Source: Hordeum vulgare subsp. vulgare (Eukaryota > Streptophyta > Magnoliopsida > Poales > Poaceae). Taken from it: a DNA stretch of 64,000 bases. Where the stretch lies: assembly GCF_904849725.1 (NCBI RefSeq), contig NC_058521.1:345696638-345760637 (forward strand), in the 5' to 3' direction. Of this stretch, positions 24,651 through 34,961 are shown one piece after another. Position 1 is the stretch's first letter. Every line of letters starts with the position of its first letter. The notes under the pieces were generated by a model that was given only the letters and a program-made list of their open reading frames with translations, was not told the DNA's origin and searched no databases. A program made the translations under genes and the position numbers.

Positions 24651-25519
24651 TACATACGTAGATCATCAATACCTTAACACATATGGGCATAGGGCCCACA
24701 TGTCAACGTGATTTTAGTATAAACACAGTTTTGTTTTGTAAATATGACTTTCATTACTTCGTCAATATGTTATGAAAAAACAATACATTGGTAATTAACC
24801 ATATTTTAAGGGAGTTTTAAGATGAGTCGGCGAATATACATGCCAAATGCACATACTTTAAAATGATCATATAAAATTAAGTATCTTAATTAACACTCGC
24901 CAAGGAGCCAAAGACCACCAACAAATGAGAGCTTAGCTTTGGAACTTGCAGTCCCACAATTATACCATGAATCAAGCACTAATCAGCAGTCTAGAAGTGA
25001 TGTACTAGCATTAAACCTTGAAAAGAAAGTTGCATACTAGTAATATTTTTTTGAAGAACAACTACACACTCTGGGCCGTACATCACAAGGATCGTCCATA
25101 GTGGTAACCAACGTCACTCGAACATCAACATTACAACAAGAGTGGCACCAACCAAACAAGCAAAAGGCACACAAGGTACATAGCTGACTGGGCGGCAAGA
25201 CGGCCAACACACACAACAGCTAGCACCTAGCTAGCTGCAAATGCAAGCCACATGATCACAAAAAAAAGACGTTGAATCGAACTTCCAGGTTTTGACACCA
25301 AGTAGACATCCCACAGAAATAAACTTGCTCCATTGATCAAATCAGAAATGGTCCAAATTAAGAGAGCACCAGATTTCAGAATTGAACAACATAGCAAGTT
25401 TACGTGTTCTGAACAAGAAGCCAGACTAATCTACAATATCTTATGACCACTCAACTCTTGTACGTGTAGACTAAAGAAAGAAAGCCGTTGGGAAGAAGAT
25501 ACATGATGCACCCATGAAT
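24651..25519. other. CACTA interior, no assignable feature
   Basis: AT-rich sequence with no frame longer than about 60 codons. It could be CACTA-2 or CACTA-1 interior; the boundary between them is not visible. Confidence 0.4.
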
Positions 25520-25850
25520 TATTCTGCTATCAAGGGAAAAATTTAAACCCAGTGAAGTACTGCACTCGTCACCTTGATGCTGACATCACTAACATACTCG
25601 TCATAGCAGAAAAAGGTAATTGGGCAGTGGGCATACTTCTGTGCTCTACCACTCCAAGAAGGACATCCCCTCTTCTGTCACACCACACGGAAGGTGAGAT
25701 TTTGATTAATCACTAATGTGTGCTTTTACTAGTAAGTAAATGGTACTGAGGATTTTTTATTGGGAGCACAACACGTATGGATCCATCCATCATATAGTAG
25801 CAATACTACTACTATAAACCTAACACATTTTCTGCATCCAGTTTAGTCTA
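25520..25850 (-). repeat. Exon-like module E1
   Basis: Diverged copy of 27095-27500 (module E2). On the minus strand both encode a short similar segment (KYAHCPITFFCYDEYVSDV here) ending at GCATCAAG followed by GTGA, a plausible splice donor. The E1 frame has a stop. No family recognised. Confidence 0.5.
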
Positions 25851-25896
25851 CCAAGAACTGGAGCACTAACCAGGGGAATAAATTTAATTTGGGAGT

Positions 25897-26100
25897 GGAT
25901 TTTAGTAGCTGAAGGTTAGCAGTTATGTTAACCATGTAGACCACTAACTAAATTAGTGACCAATACAAGAGCATCACTTCCAGGAGTAGAATCCTAACTA
26001 CTAGAGCATCAAACAACAGCAGGTCTATAGGAACCGCACGAATTACCATACAAGCATCACTTAGACCATACCATTTCTAGGAAGGAAACAAGACATGGTA
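25897..26100. repeat. Direct repeat copy R1
   Basis: First of three diverged direct copies. Shared landmarks are GATTTTAGTAGCTGAA, TTAACCA...TAGA.CACTAACT, AGGAGTAGAATCCTAA and a closing GGAAGGAAACAAGACATGG-like segment. Confidence 0.6.
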
Positions 26101-26259
26101 CAAAAATATTATAAACAGGAGTGTACCTTCATGTACGTTTGGGCTGTTTTTTTGGGGCCCAGAAATATTATCAAATAGACCAACCAATCATATCTTAATA
26201 CAAAAAAATAAACAGAAGTGTTGAAACAAGTAGTGCAGCAGGACTATTCAGTTCAACAT

Positions 26260-26490
26260 GATTTTAGTAGCTGAAACTTGGAAGTTTAGTTAACCACTTA
26301 GAGCACTAATTGAAGTAGGGATCATATCAATAACAAATCATCAATTGAGGAGTAGAATCCTAATTAACCACAAGATCATGTAACAACAACAAACAGGTCT
26401 ATCTATAGTTACCCCCAGATCATTTACTCTACAAGAAAGCACCACATAATAAACCGTAACCACATATCCAGCATGGAAATAAAACACAGC
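26260..26490. repeat. Direct repeat copy R2
   Basis: Second copy, beginning GATTTTAGTAGCTGAAAC and keeping GAGGAGTAGAATCCTAATTA. Slightly longer than R1 because of a small insertion around 26385-26410. Confidence 0.6.
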
Positions 26491-26652
26491 AAAACAACAA
26501 TTCTTGCACATAGGAAGTGAACAACCCTAGCATGACATAACCTTGACTAGTTAGACAACCACAGTTCAGAGCAACAGCAGCCGAAGAACGGAGCAGGGAG
26601 AGGAGCTCAACATTGGGGTTTTGTAGCCGATGTCGTCATCCACTGTTGTCAC

Positions 26653-26668
26653 GGGGGGGGGGGGGGGG
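26653..26668 (+). repeat. Poly-G tract (16 G)
   Basis: Uninterrupted run of 16 G after CACTGTTGTCAC. Such runs are rare, length-unstable and prone to sequencing error. Confidence 0.9.
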
Positions 26669-26879
26669 TGGAGGATACATTAGGAAGTGCTTGTTCCATC
26701 GCAAACTCTGCTGCATCAACGCAATAGTCAGTTAGTCACTCTGGCAGGTGTGAGCAATAAACCAATTGACAGTCTGATTCATTCATATAAAATTCATTAA
26801 GCAAAATAAATCTCAGACACGAATAAATTACGGATTCATTATAAGTTTTGCAAAACAGAAACTCATTAATTCACGAGCG

Positions 26880-27080
26880 GGTTTTAGAAGGTGAAGCTTA
26901 GAAGCTAATTGAACCACTTAGACGACTAACTAAACAAGGGATCAATAATAGATCATTCAGGAGTAGAAACTGAACCACAAGAACATCAATTAGTAGCATG
27001 TACTTAGCTATTTACTAAACATCAGCAAAAGTTGAACCATAACATGTTGAGCAAGGAAGCAAAGCATGGAACATGTATTA
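26880..27080. repeat. Direct repeat copy R3
   Basis: Third and most diverged copy, with GGTTTTAGAAGGTGAAG, GAACCACTTAGACGACTAAC, CAGGAGTAGAAACTGAACC and a closing AGCAAGGAAGCAAAGCATGG. Confidence 0.55.
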
Positions 27081-27094
27081 AAAGACTAGTGCTG

Positions 27095-27500
27095 CTCTCA
27101 AGGGAAGAAAAAATAGATCCAATGAAGTAATGAGTAATTTACCAGTCACCTTGATGCCAACGACGGTGACAGACTCGCCATAGCCAAAAAAGGTGCTAGA
27201 GCGGTGGGTGTACTGCCCTGCTCCGGGAGAGATCTCCAACATCATCCGCTGCTCTACCACACGACAGGAAGGTGAGGTGGGTGCTGAACAGAGGAGCTCC
27301 AAGTTAATGCGTGTGATTATAACCAATGAATCAATCAATCAAGAATCAGGGACTCAGCCAAGAGGAGATTTTGATTAATCAAGGGTGTGTGGCTTTACTA
27401 GTAATAAGTAAAGGAAACTGAGGATTTTTTTTCCTGCACGAGGGGCAGAACACAACACGTATTGATCCATCAATCATACAGTCGTAGTACTACTATCTAC
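27095..27500 (-). repeat. Exon-like module E2
   Basis: Second copy of module E1. The minus frame is open from 27338 to 27078 and includes QYTHRSSTFFGYGESVTVVG before the shared IKV|GTGA junction. Downstream it shares the GATTTTGATTAATCA...ACTGAGGATTTTTT block with E1. Confidence 0.5.
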
Positions 27501-27804
27501 TAGTATGCTAGTGTAATAGAAGAACAAGTGTGGGCACAAAAATGGATCCATCCATCATACGGTAGTGATCATTCATTAGTTTGGGACCAAAAATTTGCAG
27601 CATTTTGTGTCTAAAGAAGATGATTTGATGGTGTAGCAGGTAGATTAACCAAAGTGTGATGGGGATGGGTGCTACCTGCTGCTGAACAAAGGAGGGGAGG
27701 ATGTAGAATCAAGGCCACTAGATGGTAGGGCATGAACCACACATCTTGCACCTGCGCGCCTAACAAATCAAATCGAACCGAAATCAAAGAACAACATCAT
27801 TAGC

Positions 27805-28077
27805 CTACCAATCAAATCGAAACGGACAAACCAACAGAGGGATGTGGGGGCGGATGCGGGTGGCGCGTGAACTGCTCGAGAAGGTGGGGAGGTCAGAGGT
27901 CAGGGTGGGGAGGCGGTGATGGTGTGGAGGAGACGTCGCCGGATGTGGAGATGGGTCCCGCCCAAGGTGGATCCGGCGCTGGGAGCAGAGGAGATCGACG
28001 ATGGTGGTGTTGGCCAATCTGGACGAGCCATGACCGCCGCCTGACCTGCTCTCGAGGACCTCGATCTTTGATGCCAT
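27805..28077 (-). pseudogene. Possible GC-rich first exon in CACTA-1 (unrecognised)
   Basis: A minus-strand ATG at 28077 opens 90 codons (MASKIEVLESRSGGG...). It lies 0.5 kb inside the right terminus, where the 5' exon of a minus-strand CACTA gene or a captured host exon would be. High GC also opens plus-strand frames here, so coding status is uncertain. No domain recognised. Confidence 0.25.
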
Positions 28078-28229
28078 GGTGGGACCGGGCTCTCTGGATT
28101 GGGGGGGGGGACCTAGTCGCGAGGCGTGTTTTTGACTCCGGTGGATGGGGAGCCGCCGGGAGGGGGCGACGTGATGGTGGTGCGTGGAGGAGAGGCAGAG
28201 AGGTCGGGGAGAGGGCGGATGGGGGGTGG

Positions 28230-28596
28230 GGAGATGGGATGCCAGCCGTTAGTGGCTGTCCTCTTTGCGGTCCGCTTGGGTATCAAGCTGACAGCAAAGG
28301 GGGGTGTGCACATGGCAAAGAGGCCCCTGATGGCAAAGGGGACAGCTCCAGCTATAGTGACTCTTTGCCATCTTTCGAAACCATCTTTGCCACCACCTTG
28401 TGCTTTGCCGTCAGCCCGGTCCATCTTTGCCATCCGCCAGCCCACGACAAAGAACGCACTGATGGAAAGACTATCTTTGCTATTAACCCGCTCTTTGTCG
28501 TCTGTTTTTTGGCAGCTCACGACAAAGAGCTTCTTTGCCATCTGCGAAAAGACGACAAAGATGAAGGAGATGGTAGATTCTCTAATTCCTGTAGTG
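28230..28596 (-). repeat. CACTA-1 right terminus and subterminal repeats
   Basis: Repeated CTTTGCCATC/GACAAAG motifs between 28260 and 28565, ending with ATTCCTGTAGTG. They match the motif family at 15173-15560 in inverted orientation. Confidence 0.75.
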
Positions 28597-28958
28597 TTAC
28601 AAGATCGATATCATCCAACACATATCCAACATCACTGATCCAGTGCCTACGAGTTTCCACATATTGATACTTGCTAAGTTACTATTGTTACTGGTGCTAC
28701 TAATACACTTGCTACCAATCTTCTATTGTTACCACTAATGTCCTTATTGTTGCTTTGGTTACTTGCTATAAAAATATCATATTATCTTGCTACTAATCAC
28801 TTGCTACAAATATTTAGCCTCCAGGTGTGGTTGAATTAAGAACTCAACTGCTAATACTTCCAAGTATTCTTTAGCTCCCCTTGTGTCGAATCAATAAATT
28901 TGGATTGAATATTTTACCCTCGAAAACTGTTGCGATCCCCTATACTTGTGGGTTATCA
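28597..28958 (+). repeat. 3' LTR of element A, piece 3 (end)
   Basis: Resumes TTACAAGATCGATATCATCC and ends CTATACTTGTGGGTTATCA, matching 32672-32994 of the solo LTR. It contains a TTACTATTG-type imperfect microsatellite seen in every LTR of this group here. GAGAT after 28958 is the expected TSD of element A. Confidence 0.8.
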
Positions 28959-30440
28959 GAGATGCATGAGCTAACATACTTTCCCTACTTGGATTATATG
29001 AGAAAGCATCCTCAACTACTCGAAATAATTAAGGTAAACCCAACCACAGCATTAAAGATGAAGTCTCCTTTACTCCCATACGCAATAATCCCCTTACTCC
29101 GGTCTAATCATCTCTCGCGTAGCCACCCACTATAAGTGAATCATGGACGTATTGCAACACCCTACGGTAAGAATACCTCAAGTGTGCATCGCACGGACGG
29201 ACACCATAGCACACCACCAAAATAAAACATACACTAAAACCAATCAAGATGATCAATCAACCGAAAGGACAACATAAATCTACTCAAACATCATAGGATG
29301 GCAACGCATCATTTATTAATAATATGTTGCATGAAACACCATTTTCAAGTGGGGGATCATAGCGGGGTGCGGCAAAGTCGACCTCTGAAAAGATATGAGG
29401 AAGCTGATGAAGACGATAAGTGTGGCGATCCCTCGACGGCACTCTGGCTCCACCGAGAGAGAGGGGGAGAGAGTCTACCCCCTTAGGCTTCCTCCTCCAT
29501 GGCCTCTCCATAGATGGGGAGAGGTTCTCCTCTCTAGTCCTTGGCCTCCATGGCTACCATAGGGGCAAGAGCCCCTCCGAGATTGGATCCCTCTCTATGT
29601 TTCCCTCCTGTTTTCGTCGCTGTTTTCTGGCCTTCACCATTTCTTAAATACTCGAAGATCCGTAACTCCGATCAGGCTGAAATTTGGAGTAGATTTTTAT
29701 CTGGAAATTCTCTTTCTTGCGGATACAGAAGGGCCCCAACCGACTTAAGGGGTCATCACAAGTTATGAGGGAACGACCACCTCCCTAGCCGCGCCCTATT
29801 GGCTTGTGGGGCCCTTGGGCACTGTGTTGTGTTGATTCTTCTTCCGAAAATTCAATATGTTCCAAACAAAACCTTCATAAATTTTTATCATGTTTGGACG
29901 TTGTTTGATACTAATTTTATGCGAAAAACACACAAAAAGGAGGAAGTGGCACTAGGCACTAGATAAGTAAGTTAGTCCCAAAAATAATTTAAAATGTTGC
30001 CAAAAGTATATGAAAGTTGTAGCGTACTCGCATAAATACTTCATGAATTATCGATACATTGGAGACCTTTCAACATCGCCAAGCTTAACTCCTACTCATC
30101 CTCGAGTAGGTAAATTATAAAACAAAAAATTTATGAACTGTGAATGCTATCATAGTATATAAGTTTTATCAATGTTACTTCAAGTCACTTTTTCTAATAT
30201 CATAAAACAACAATTATTTTCTCATAGAACTTCTTATGATCAAGTAAGAAGCTATTCACATGTTAAAGTATAGACCATAAACTTTCTTGAAAACTAGCAA
30301 ACTATGTTTTGAGTAATTAAACCATTACTATTCATCTTATTTTTAGGATGGGTCTATGTAAGAGCTTTTCTTTAGCAAACTCCACATAATCAACTCTCAT
30401 TTAGTCTTCCCCCTCCTCTGGATATCCTTGACCCAACTAG
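28959..30440 (-). mobile_element. Gypsy LTR and internal remnant (Sabrina/WHAM-like relative)
   Basis: Read on the minus strand, GTCTCCAATGTATCGATAATT (to 30072) is a Sabrina-like LTR start, preceded by CTACTCGAGGATGAGTAGG and AGTTAAGCTTGG, which match the PPT region of the element at 39770-39802. The LTR continues down to 28959, where element A begins. 30095-30440 is degraded internal sequence. No coding region is seen; plus ORFs at 29284-29770 are LTR sequence. Confidence 0.65.
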
Positions 30441-30593
30441 ACACCACCACTCTCTTCCTTGATTACCACATCGTGCAAACCATCAGCCCGATCCATCCAT
30501 TCAATCATCGCAGGAAACTCCCTCAACATCGCTCGCCCGTAGCTAGCTCTTACCCGAGGTCCCATCCATCCCGTGCTCGAGCGCCTTAGCCGT
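30441..30593. other. Short unassigned segment before CACTA-3
   Basis: No feature recognised. CGT at 30591-30593 is the probable left 3-bp target duplication of CACTA-3, against CAT at 49977-49979. Confidence 0.4.
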
Positions 30594-30770
30594 CACTAGT
30601 AGAAAATGAAGCTTCATCCCCGATTCGTTTGGTACATTAGCCCCGGATCAGTAACCGGGACGAATGCTAGCCCCGGTTCTACCCCGAACCGGGGCTAGTG
30701 GTCCTCCATGTGGCAGGGCTGGGAGCGAGGGGGGTATTAGTTCCGGTTCTTATTACGAACTAGGGCTATT
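30594..30770 (+). repeat. CACTA-3 left terminus and subterminal repeats
   Basis: TIR followed by CCCCGGATCAGTAACCGGG, TAGCCCCGGTTCTACCCCG, AACCGGGGCTAGTGG and related inverted motifs, able to form hairpins. Confidence 0.8.
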
Positions 30771-31603
30771 GCTTCAATGCCTTTTTTGAGCACTTTTTAG
30801 GGTTTAGGGTTTTGCACTAAATTGGATGGGGGCTATTTGGTGCCCCTTTTTTGTTTGCTATTTTCCCATTTATTTGTTTTGGGCACTTTTCAATTCTTGT
30901 TTTGCACTAAATTGGATGGTACATGCACATCAATAAAGGAACAACTATATTGCACATCATCGTCACAAATATATTACAACATCTCATCCGTCGTGCTTTG
31001 TCGAACATATTACAAAATGTAGATACCAGTTACATGCACATATGCATCTCTTTTACACTTTAAAATTTCACTGCATCCGGTGGGCAAAAGTATTCTTCCT
31101 TCATATCTAGGACCTCTGCATCTAAGAATCCGGCAATTTCCTTTTGAATTGCTCGTACGCGTTCCTGTGGTAGAGGACCGTCCCGCAACCCTTCAATCTA
31201 ATTTAAAGAAGGGGTCAATATATATCAATGAAACCGAATACAATTGATGGTAATAAAATAAACTTGTGAGTATGGTTTATCTTACTTCAATTTTCTAAGT
31301 CCCGATTTTTGCCCATCTCATGGGTCATCTCGCGAATGAACTCGCAAACATAGTATCCACATAAAGCGTTCCCCTTTTCCTGCCTCAAGCACTTTACGAG
31401 AACAAAGTTCAATCAAAAACATAATCAAGCATGATAATGGTATTGAAACAAGAATAAAGAGATGCGTGAATCTAGCTAGTAGTACTTACATCCATTTGTC
31501 TAAATCTAAGCTCTCGCTTCCAAACCCCCCGACACTTGGTGGTGAACCGTTTCCAAGCCCTGCCAAGAAAAGGAAATGAATAAAGGAGGTCTATATTAAT
31601 TAC

Positions 31604-32994
31604 CGATACGCCTCCATCGTATGTACTTTTCCAAACTCTTTTGCCCTTGTTTTGGACTCTAATTTGCATGATTTGAATGGAACTAACCCGGACTAACGCT
31701 GTTTTCACCAGAATTGGCATGATGTTGTTTTTGCGCAGAAATAAAAGTTCTCGGAATGACCTTGAAATTTACGAGGATTTTTTGTGGAATATATAAAAAA
31801 TACTGGCGTAAGAATTACCTGCAGGGACGGAGCCAGGAGCCCACAAGCCCAGGGCGTAAGAATTACCTGCAGGGACCCCTCCTGGCCGTGCCTGACAGGC
31901 TTGTGAGGCCCTCGTGGCTCCGCAGCCTCCAACTCCAGCTCTATATATTCTCTCTCGCCCAGAAAAAATTAAGAGAGAAGAGTTCATCGCGTTTCACGAC
32001 ACGGAGCCGCCGCCACCACTTGTTCTTCCTCTGGAGGGCAGATCTGGAGTCCGTTCTAGGCTCCGGAGAAGGGAAATCGAAGCCGTCGTCATCACCAACC
32101 ATCCTTCATCGCCAATTCCATGATGCTCTTCATCGTTTGTGAGTAATCTCATCATAGCCTTGCTGGACGGTGATGGGTTGGATGAGATATATCATGTAAT
32201 CAAGTAAGTTTTGATGGGGTTTGATCCCTAGTATCCACTATGTTCTGAGATTGATGTTGCTACTACTTTGCTATGCTTAATGCTTGTCACTAGGGCCCGA
32301 GTGCCATGATTTCAGATCTGAACCTATTATGTTCTCATCAATATATGTGTGTTCTTCATCCTATCTTGCAAGTTGTAGTCACCTACTATGTGTTATGACC
32401 CGGCAACCCCAGAGTGACAATAGACGGAACCACTCCCGGAGATGAGCATAGTATGAGGAGTTCATGTATTCACTATGTGCTAATGCTTTGTTCCGGTTCT
32501 CTATTAAAAGGAGACCTTAATATCCTTCCATTAGGACCCTGCTGCCACGGGAAGGATGGACAATAGATGTCATGCAAGTTCTTTTTCATAAGCATGTATG
32601 ACTAAATACGGAATACATGCCTACATTACATTGACGAACTGGAAATAGTTACATATCACCCTATGTTATAACTGTTACATGATGAATGTCATCCGACATA
32701 ATTATCCATCACCAATCCAATGCCTACGAGTCTTTTCCTACTGGTCCTTGCTATGTTACTTTACCGCTACTGCTGTCGCTACTGCTACTGTTATCGCTGC
32801 TACCGTTACTATCGCACTACTTTGCTAGTGAAACTTTCCTGCAGGTACTAAGTCTTTCAGGTGTGGTTGAATTGACAACTCAACTGCTAATACTCGAGAA
32901 TATTCTTTGGCTTCTCCTTGTGTCGAGTCAACAAATTTGGGTTGAATACTCTACCCTCGAAAACTGTTACGATCCCTATACTTGTGGGTTATCA
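31604..32994 (+). mobile_element. Solo LTR (same LTR family as element A)
   Basis: 1391 bp from CGATACGCCTCC (first T mutated to C) to TGTGGGTTATCA, flanked by a perfect ATTAC duplication (31599-31603 and 32995-32999). No internal domain is present, so it is the product of recombination between two LTRs. It gives the uninterrupted reference for the broken LTR of element A. It lies in an intron of the CACTA-3 second gene. Confidence 0.9.
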
Positions 32995-33232
32995 ATTACT
33001 TGCTATCAAGAAATGAACGAAAAGTTGCCGATATAGTGCCATAATGATTGAAATTACCTGCGGATGCATTCCTGCATGTTCGTGGAATCAGCGAGGGGTT
33101 TATGTAGCGAGTCCATGACTTTTACTAGTCCTTCGTTAGGTACAATGATTAACAGAATAAAGTGGAAGCTGCGCACGCGTAACGAGTCAATTATACACTT
33201 AACATCGAGTAAGCGAAAACAGAATGTGTGTA

Positions 33233-34744
33233 TGATACGTCTCCAACATATCTACAATTTTTTATGGTTCCATGCTAGTATCTTGTCAAACATTGGATGT
33301 TTTGTATGCCTTCTATATCTTTTTTGGGACTAACTTATTAACTCAGTGCCAAGTGCCAGTTCCTGTTTTTTCTGTGTTTTTGACCTTTTTCAGAGGAGAA
33401 TATTAAACGGTGTCCAAACAGAATAAAACCTCCGAAAATATTTTTTCGGAACAGAAGATACGCAGGGAGCTTGGGAACCAAGGCATAGGGCACGAGGGGA
33501 GGCCACAAGCCCCCTAGCCGCGGCCAGGGGGACCCGCGCCTAGCAGGCTTGTGGGCCCCTTGGGGCTCCTCTCCCCTAGTTCTTCCGCCTATAAATCCCC
33601 AAAAAATCTGAAACCATGAGAGAGAGCCACAAAAATACTTTTCCGCCGCCGCAAGCTTCTGTCTCCGCAAGATCCCATCTGGGACACGTTCTGGTGCCCT
33701 ACCGGAGGGGGGATTCGGACACGGAGGGCTTCTTCATCAACACCAGTGCCTCTCCGATGATGCGTGAGTAGTTCACCATAGTCCTTCGGGTCCATAGCTA
33801 GTAGCTAGATGGCTTCTTCTCTCTATTGGATCTTCAATACAAAGTTCTCCATGATCATCATGCAGATCTATCCGGTGTAATCTTCTTTTGCGGTGTGTTT
33901 GTCGAGATCCGATGAATTGTGGATTTACGATCAGATTATCTATGGATCTTATTTGAGTTTCTTCTGATCTCTTATATGCATGATTTCATATCCTTGTAAT
34001 TCTCTTCGAGTTGTGGGTTTTGTTTGGCCAACTTGATCCATGATTCTTGCAATGGGAGAAGTGCTTGGTTTTGGGTTCATACCGTGCAATGACCTCACCC
34101 AATCACAGAACGGGTAGCGAGGCACGCATCATGTTGTTGCCATCAAGGGTAAAAAGATGGGGTTTATATCTATTGCATGAATTTATCCCTCTACATCATG
34201 TCATCTTGCTTAAGGCGTTACTCTGTTCATTATGAACTCAATACACTAGATGCATGCTGGATAGCGGTCGATGTGTGGAGTAATAGTAGTAGATGCAGAA
34301 AGTATCGGTCTACTTGTCTCGGATGTGATGCCTATATGTATGATCACTGCCTTAGATATCGTCATGACTTTGCGTGGTTCTATCAATTGCTCGACAGTAA
34401 TTCTTTCACCCACCGTAATATTTGCTATCTTGAGAGAAGCCTCTAGTGAACACTATGGCCCGGGGGTCTACTTCACATCATATTTTTAGTCTTACACTTT
34501 TACTTTGTTGCACTTTCCGCCTTCAGATCTCACCTTGCAATCAATCGCGAAGGGATTGACAACCCCTTTGTAGCGTTGGGTGCAAGTTTGCTGTTTTTTT
34601 GCGCAGGTACTTTTGGAACTTGGCTTGATACTCCTACTGGATTGATACCTTGGTTCTCAAACTGAGGGAAATACTTGTTGCTACTGTGTTGCATCACCCT
34701 TTCCTCTTCAAGGGAAAAAACCAACGCAAGCTCAAGAGGTAGCA
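33233..34744 (+). repeat. 5' LTR of the Sabrina-like element
   Basis: 1512 bp, TGATACGTCTCCAACATATC to CAAGAGGTAGCA. It has a stretch of about 65 bp (near 34142-34210) that the 3' LTR lacks. Confidence 0.9.
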
Positions 34745-34755
34745 AGAAGTATTTC

Positions 34756-34773
34756 TGGCACCGTTGCCGGAGA
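34756..34773 (+). other. PBS of the Sabrina-like element
   Basis: TGGCACCGTTGCCGGAGA, 11 nt after the LTR. Athila-type PBS (TGGCGCCGTTGCCGGGGA, tRNA-Asp) with two changes. Confidence 0.8.
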
Positions 34774-34961
34774 GCATCAAGTGAAGCCTATCCAAGTAAT
34801 CGTCGCAAACTCATCTCTTGCATTTACTTTTTTTGCCTCTCGTTTTCCTCTCCCCCACTTCTGAAAAACAAAATTTACAATTTTTTTGCCTTTTTCGTTT
34901 GCCCTTCTTCTTCGCTTGCTTTCTGTTCGCTTGTGTGCTTGTCTGCTTGCTGAAGTCACCA

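Larger units (their letters stand above)
15173..28596. mobile_element. CACTA-1 transposon, interrupted and rearranged
   Basis: The ends are CACTACAGGAAT (15173) and ATTCCTGTAGTG (28596), a perfect 12-bp terminal inverted repeat. Near both ends the subterminal motif TTTGCCATCTG and its complement recur, including GCAGATGGCAAAG at a similar depth on each side. Element A's LTR flanks both sides, though about 11 bp of the target seem lost and no clean 3-bp TSD is visible (TAG against TTA). Inside lie a long-LTR Gypsy and one terminus of another CACTA. No recognisable transposase domain remains. Confidence 0.75.
457..28958 (+). mobile_element. Element A: Athila-like non-autonomous Gypsy, 3' half, heavily interrupted
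   Basis: Order on the plus strand is gag, aspartic protease, AT-rich spacer, an extra ORF, a long noncoding tract, a polypurine tract and a 3' LTR. No reverse transcriptase, RNase H or integrase lies between protease and LTR, so the element was probably mobilised by enzymes from others. The LTR runs from TGATACGACTCC (5921) to GTGGGTTATCA (28958) but is split by a BARE1-like element and CACTA-1; its pieces total about 1.41 kb. The LTR resembles what I recall as the Sabrina/WHAM group. Element B (56694-64000) is the same family on the other strand. The 5' LTR is off the window. Confidence 0.75.

Noticed and set aside
15170..28599. A 3-bp target duplication for CACTA-1
   Set aside because: Flanks are TAG and TTA; comparison with the solo LTR suggests about 11 bp of target were lost, so no TSD can be claimed.
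27867..28667. 266- and 170-codon plus ORFs
   Set aside because: GC-rich composition and CACTA subterminal repeats keep frames open; the translation is low in complexity and runs through the TIR into element A's LTR.
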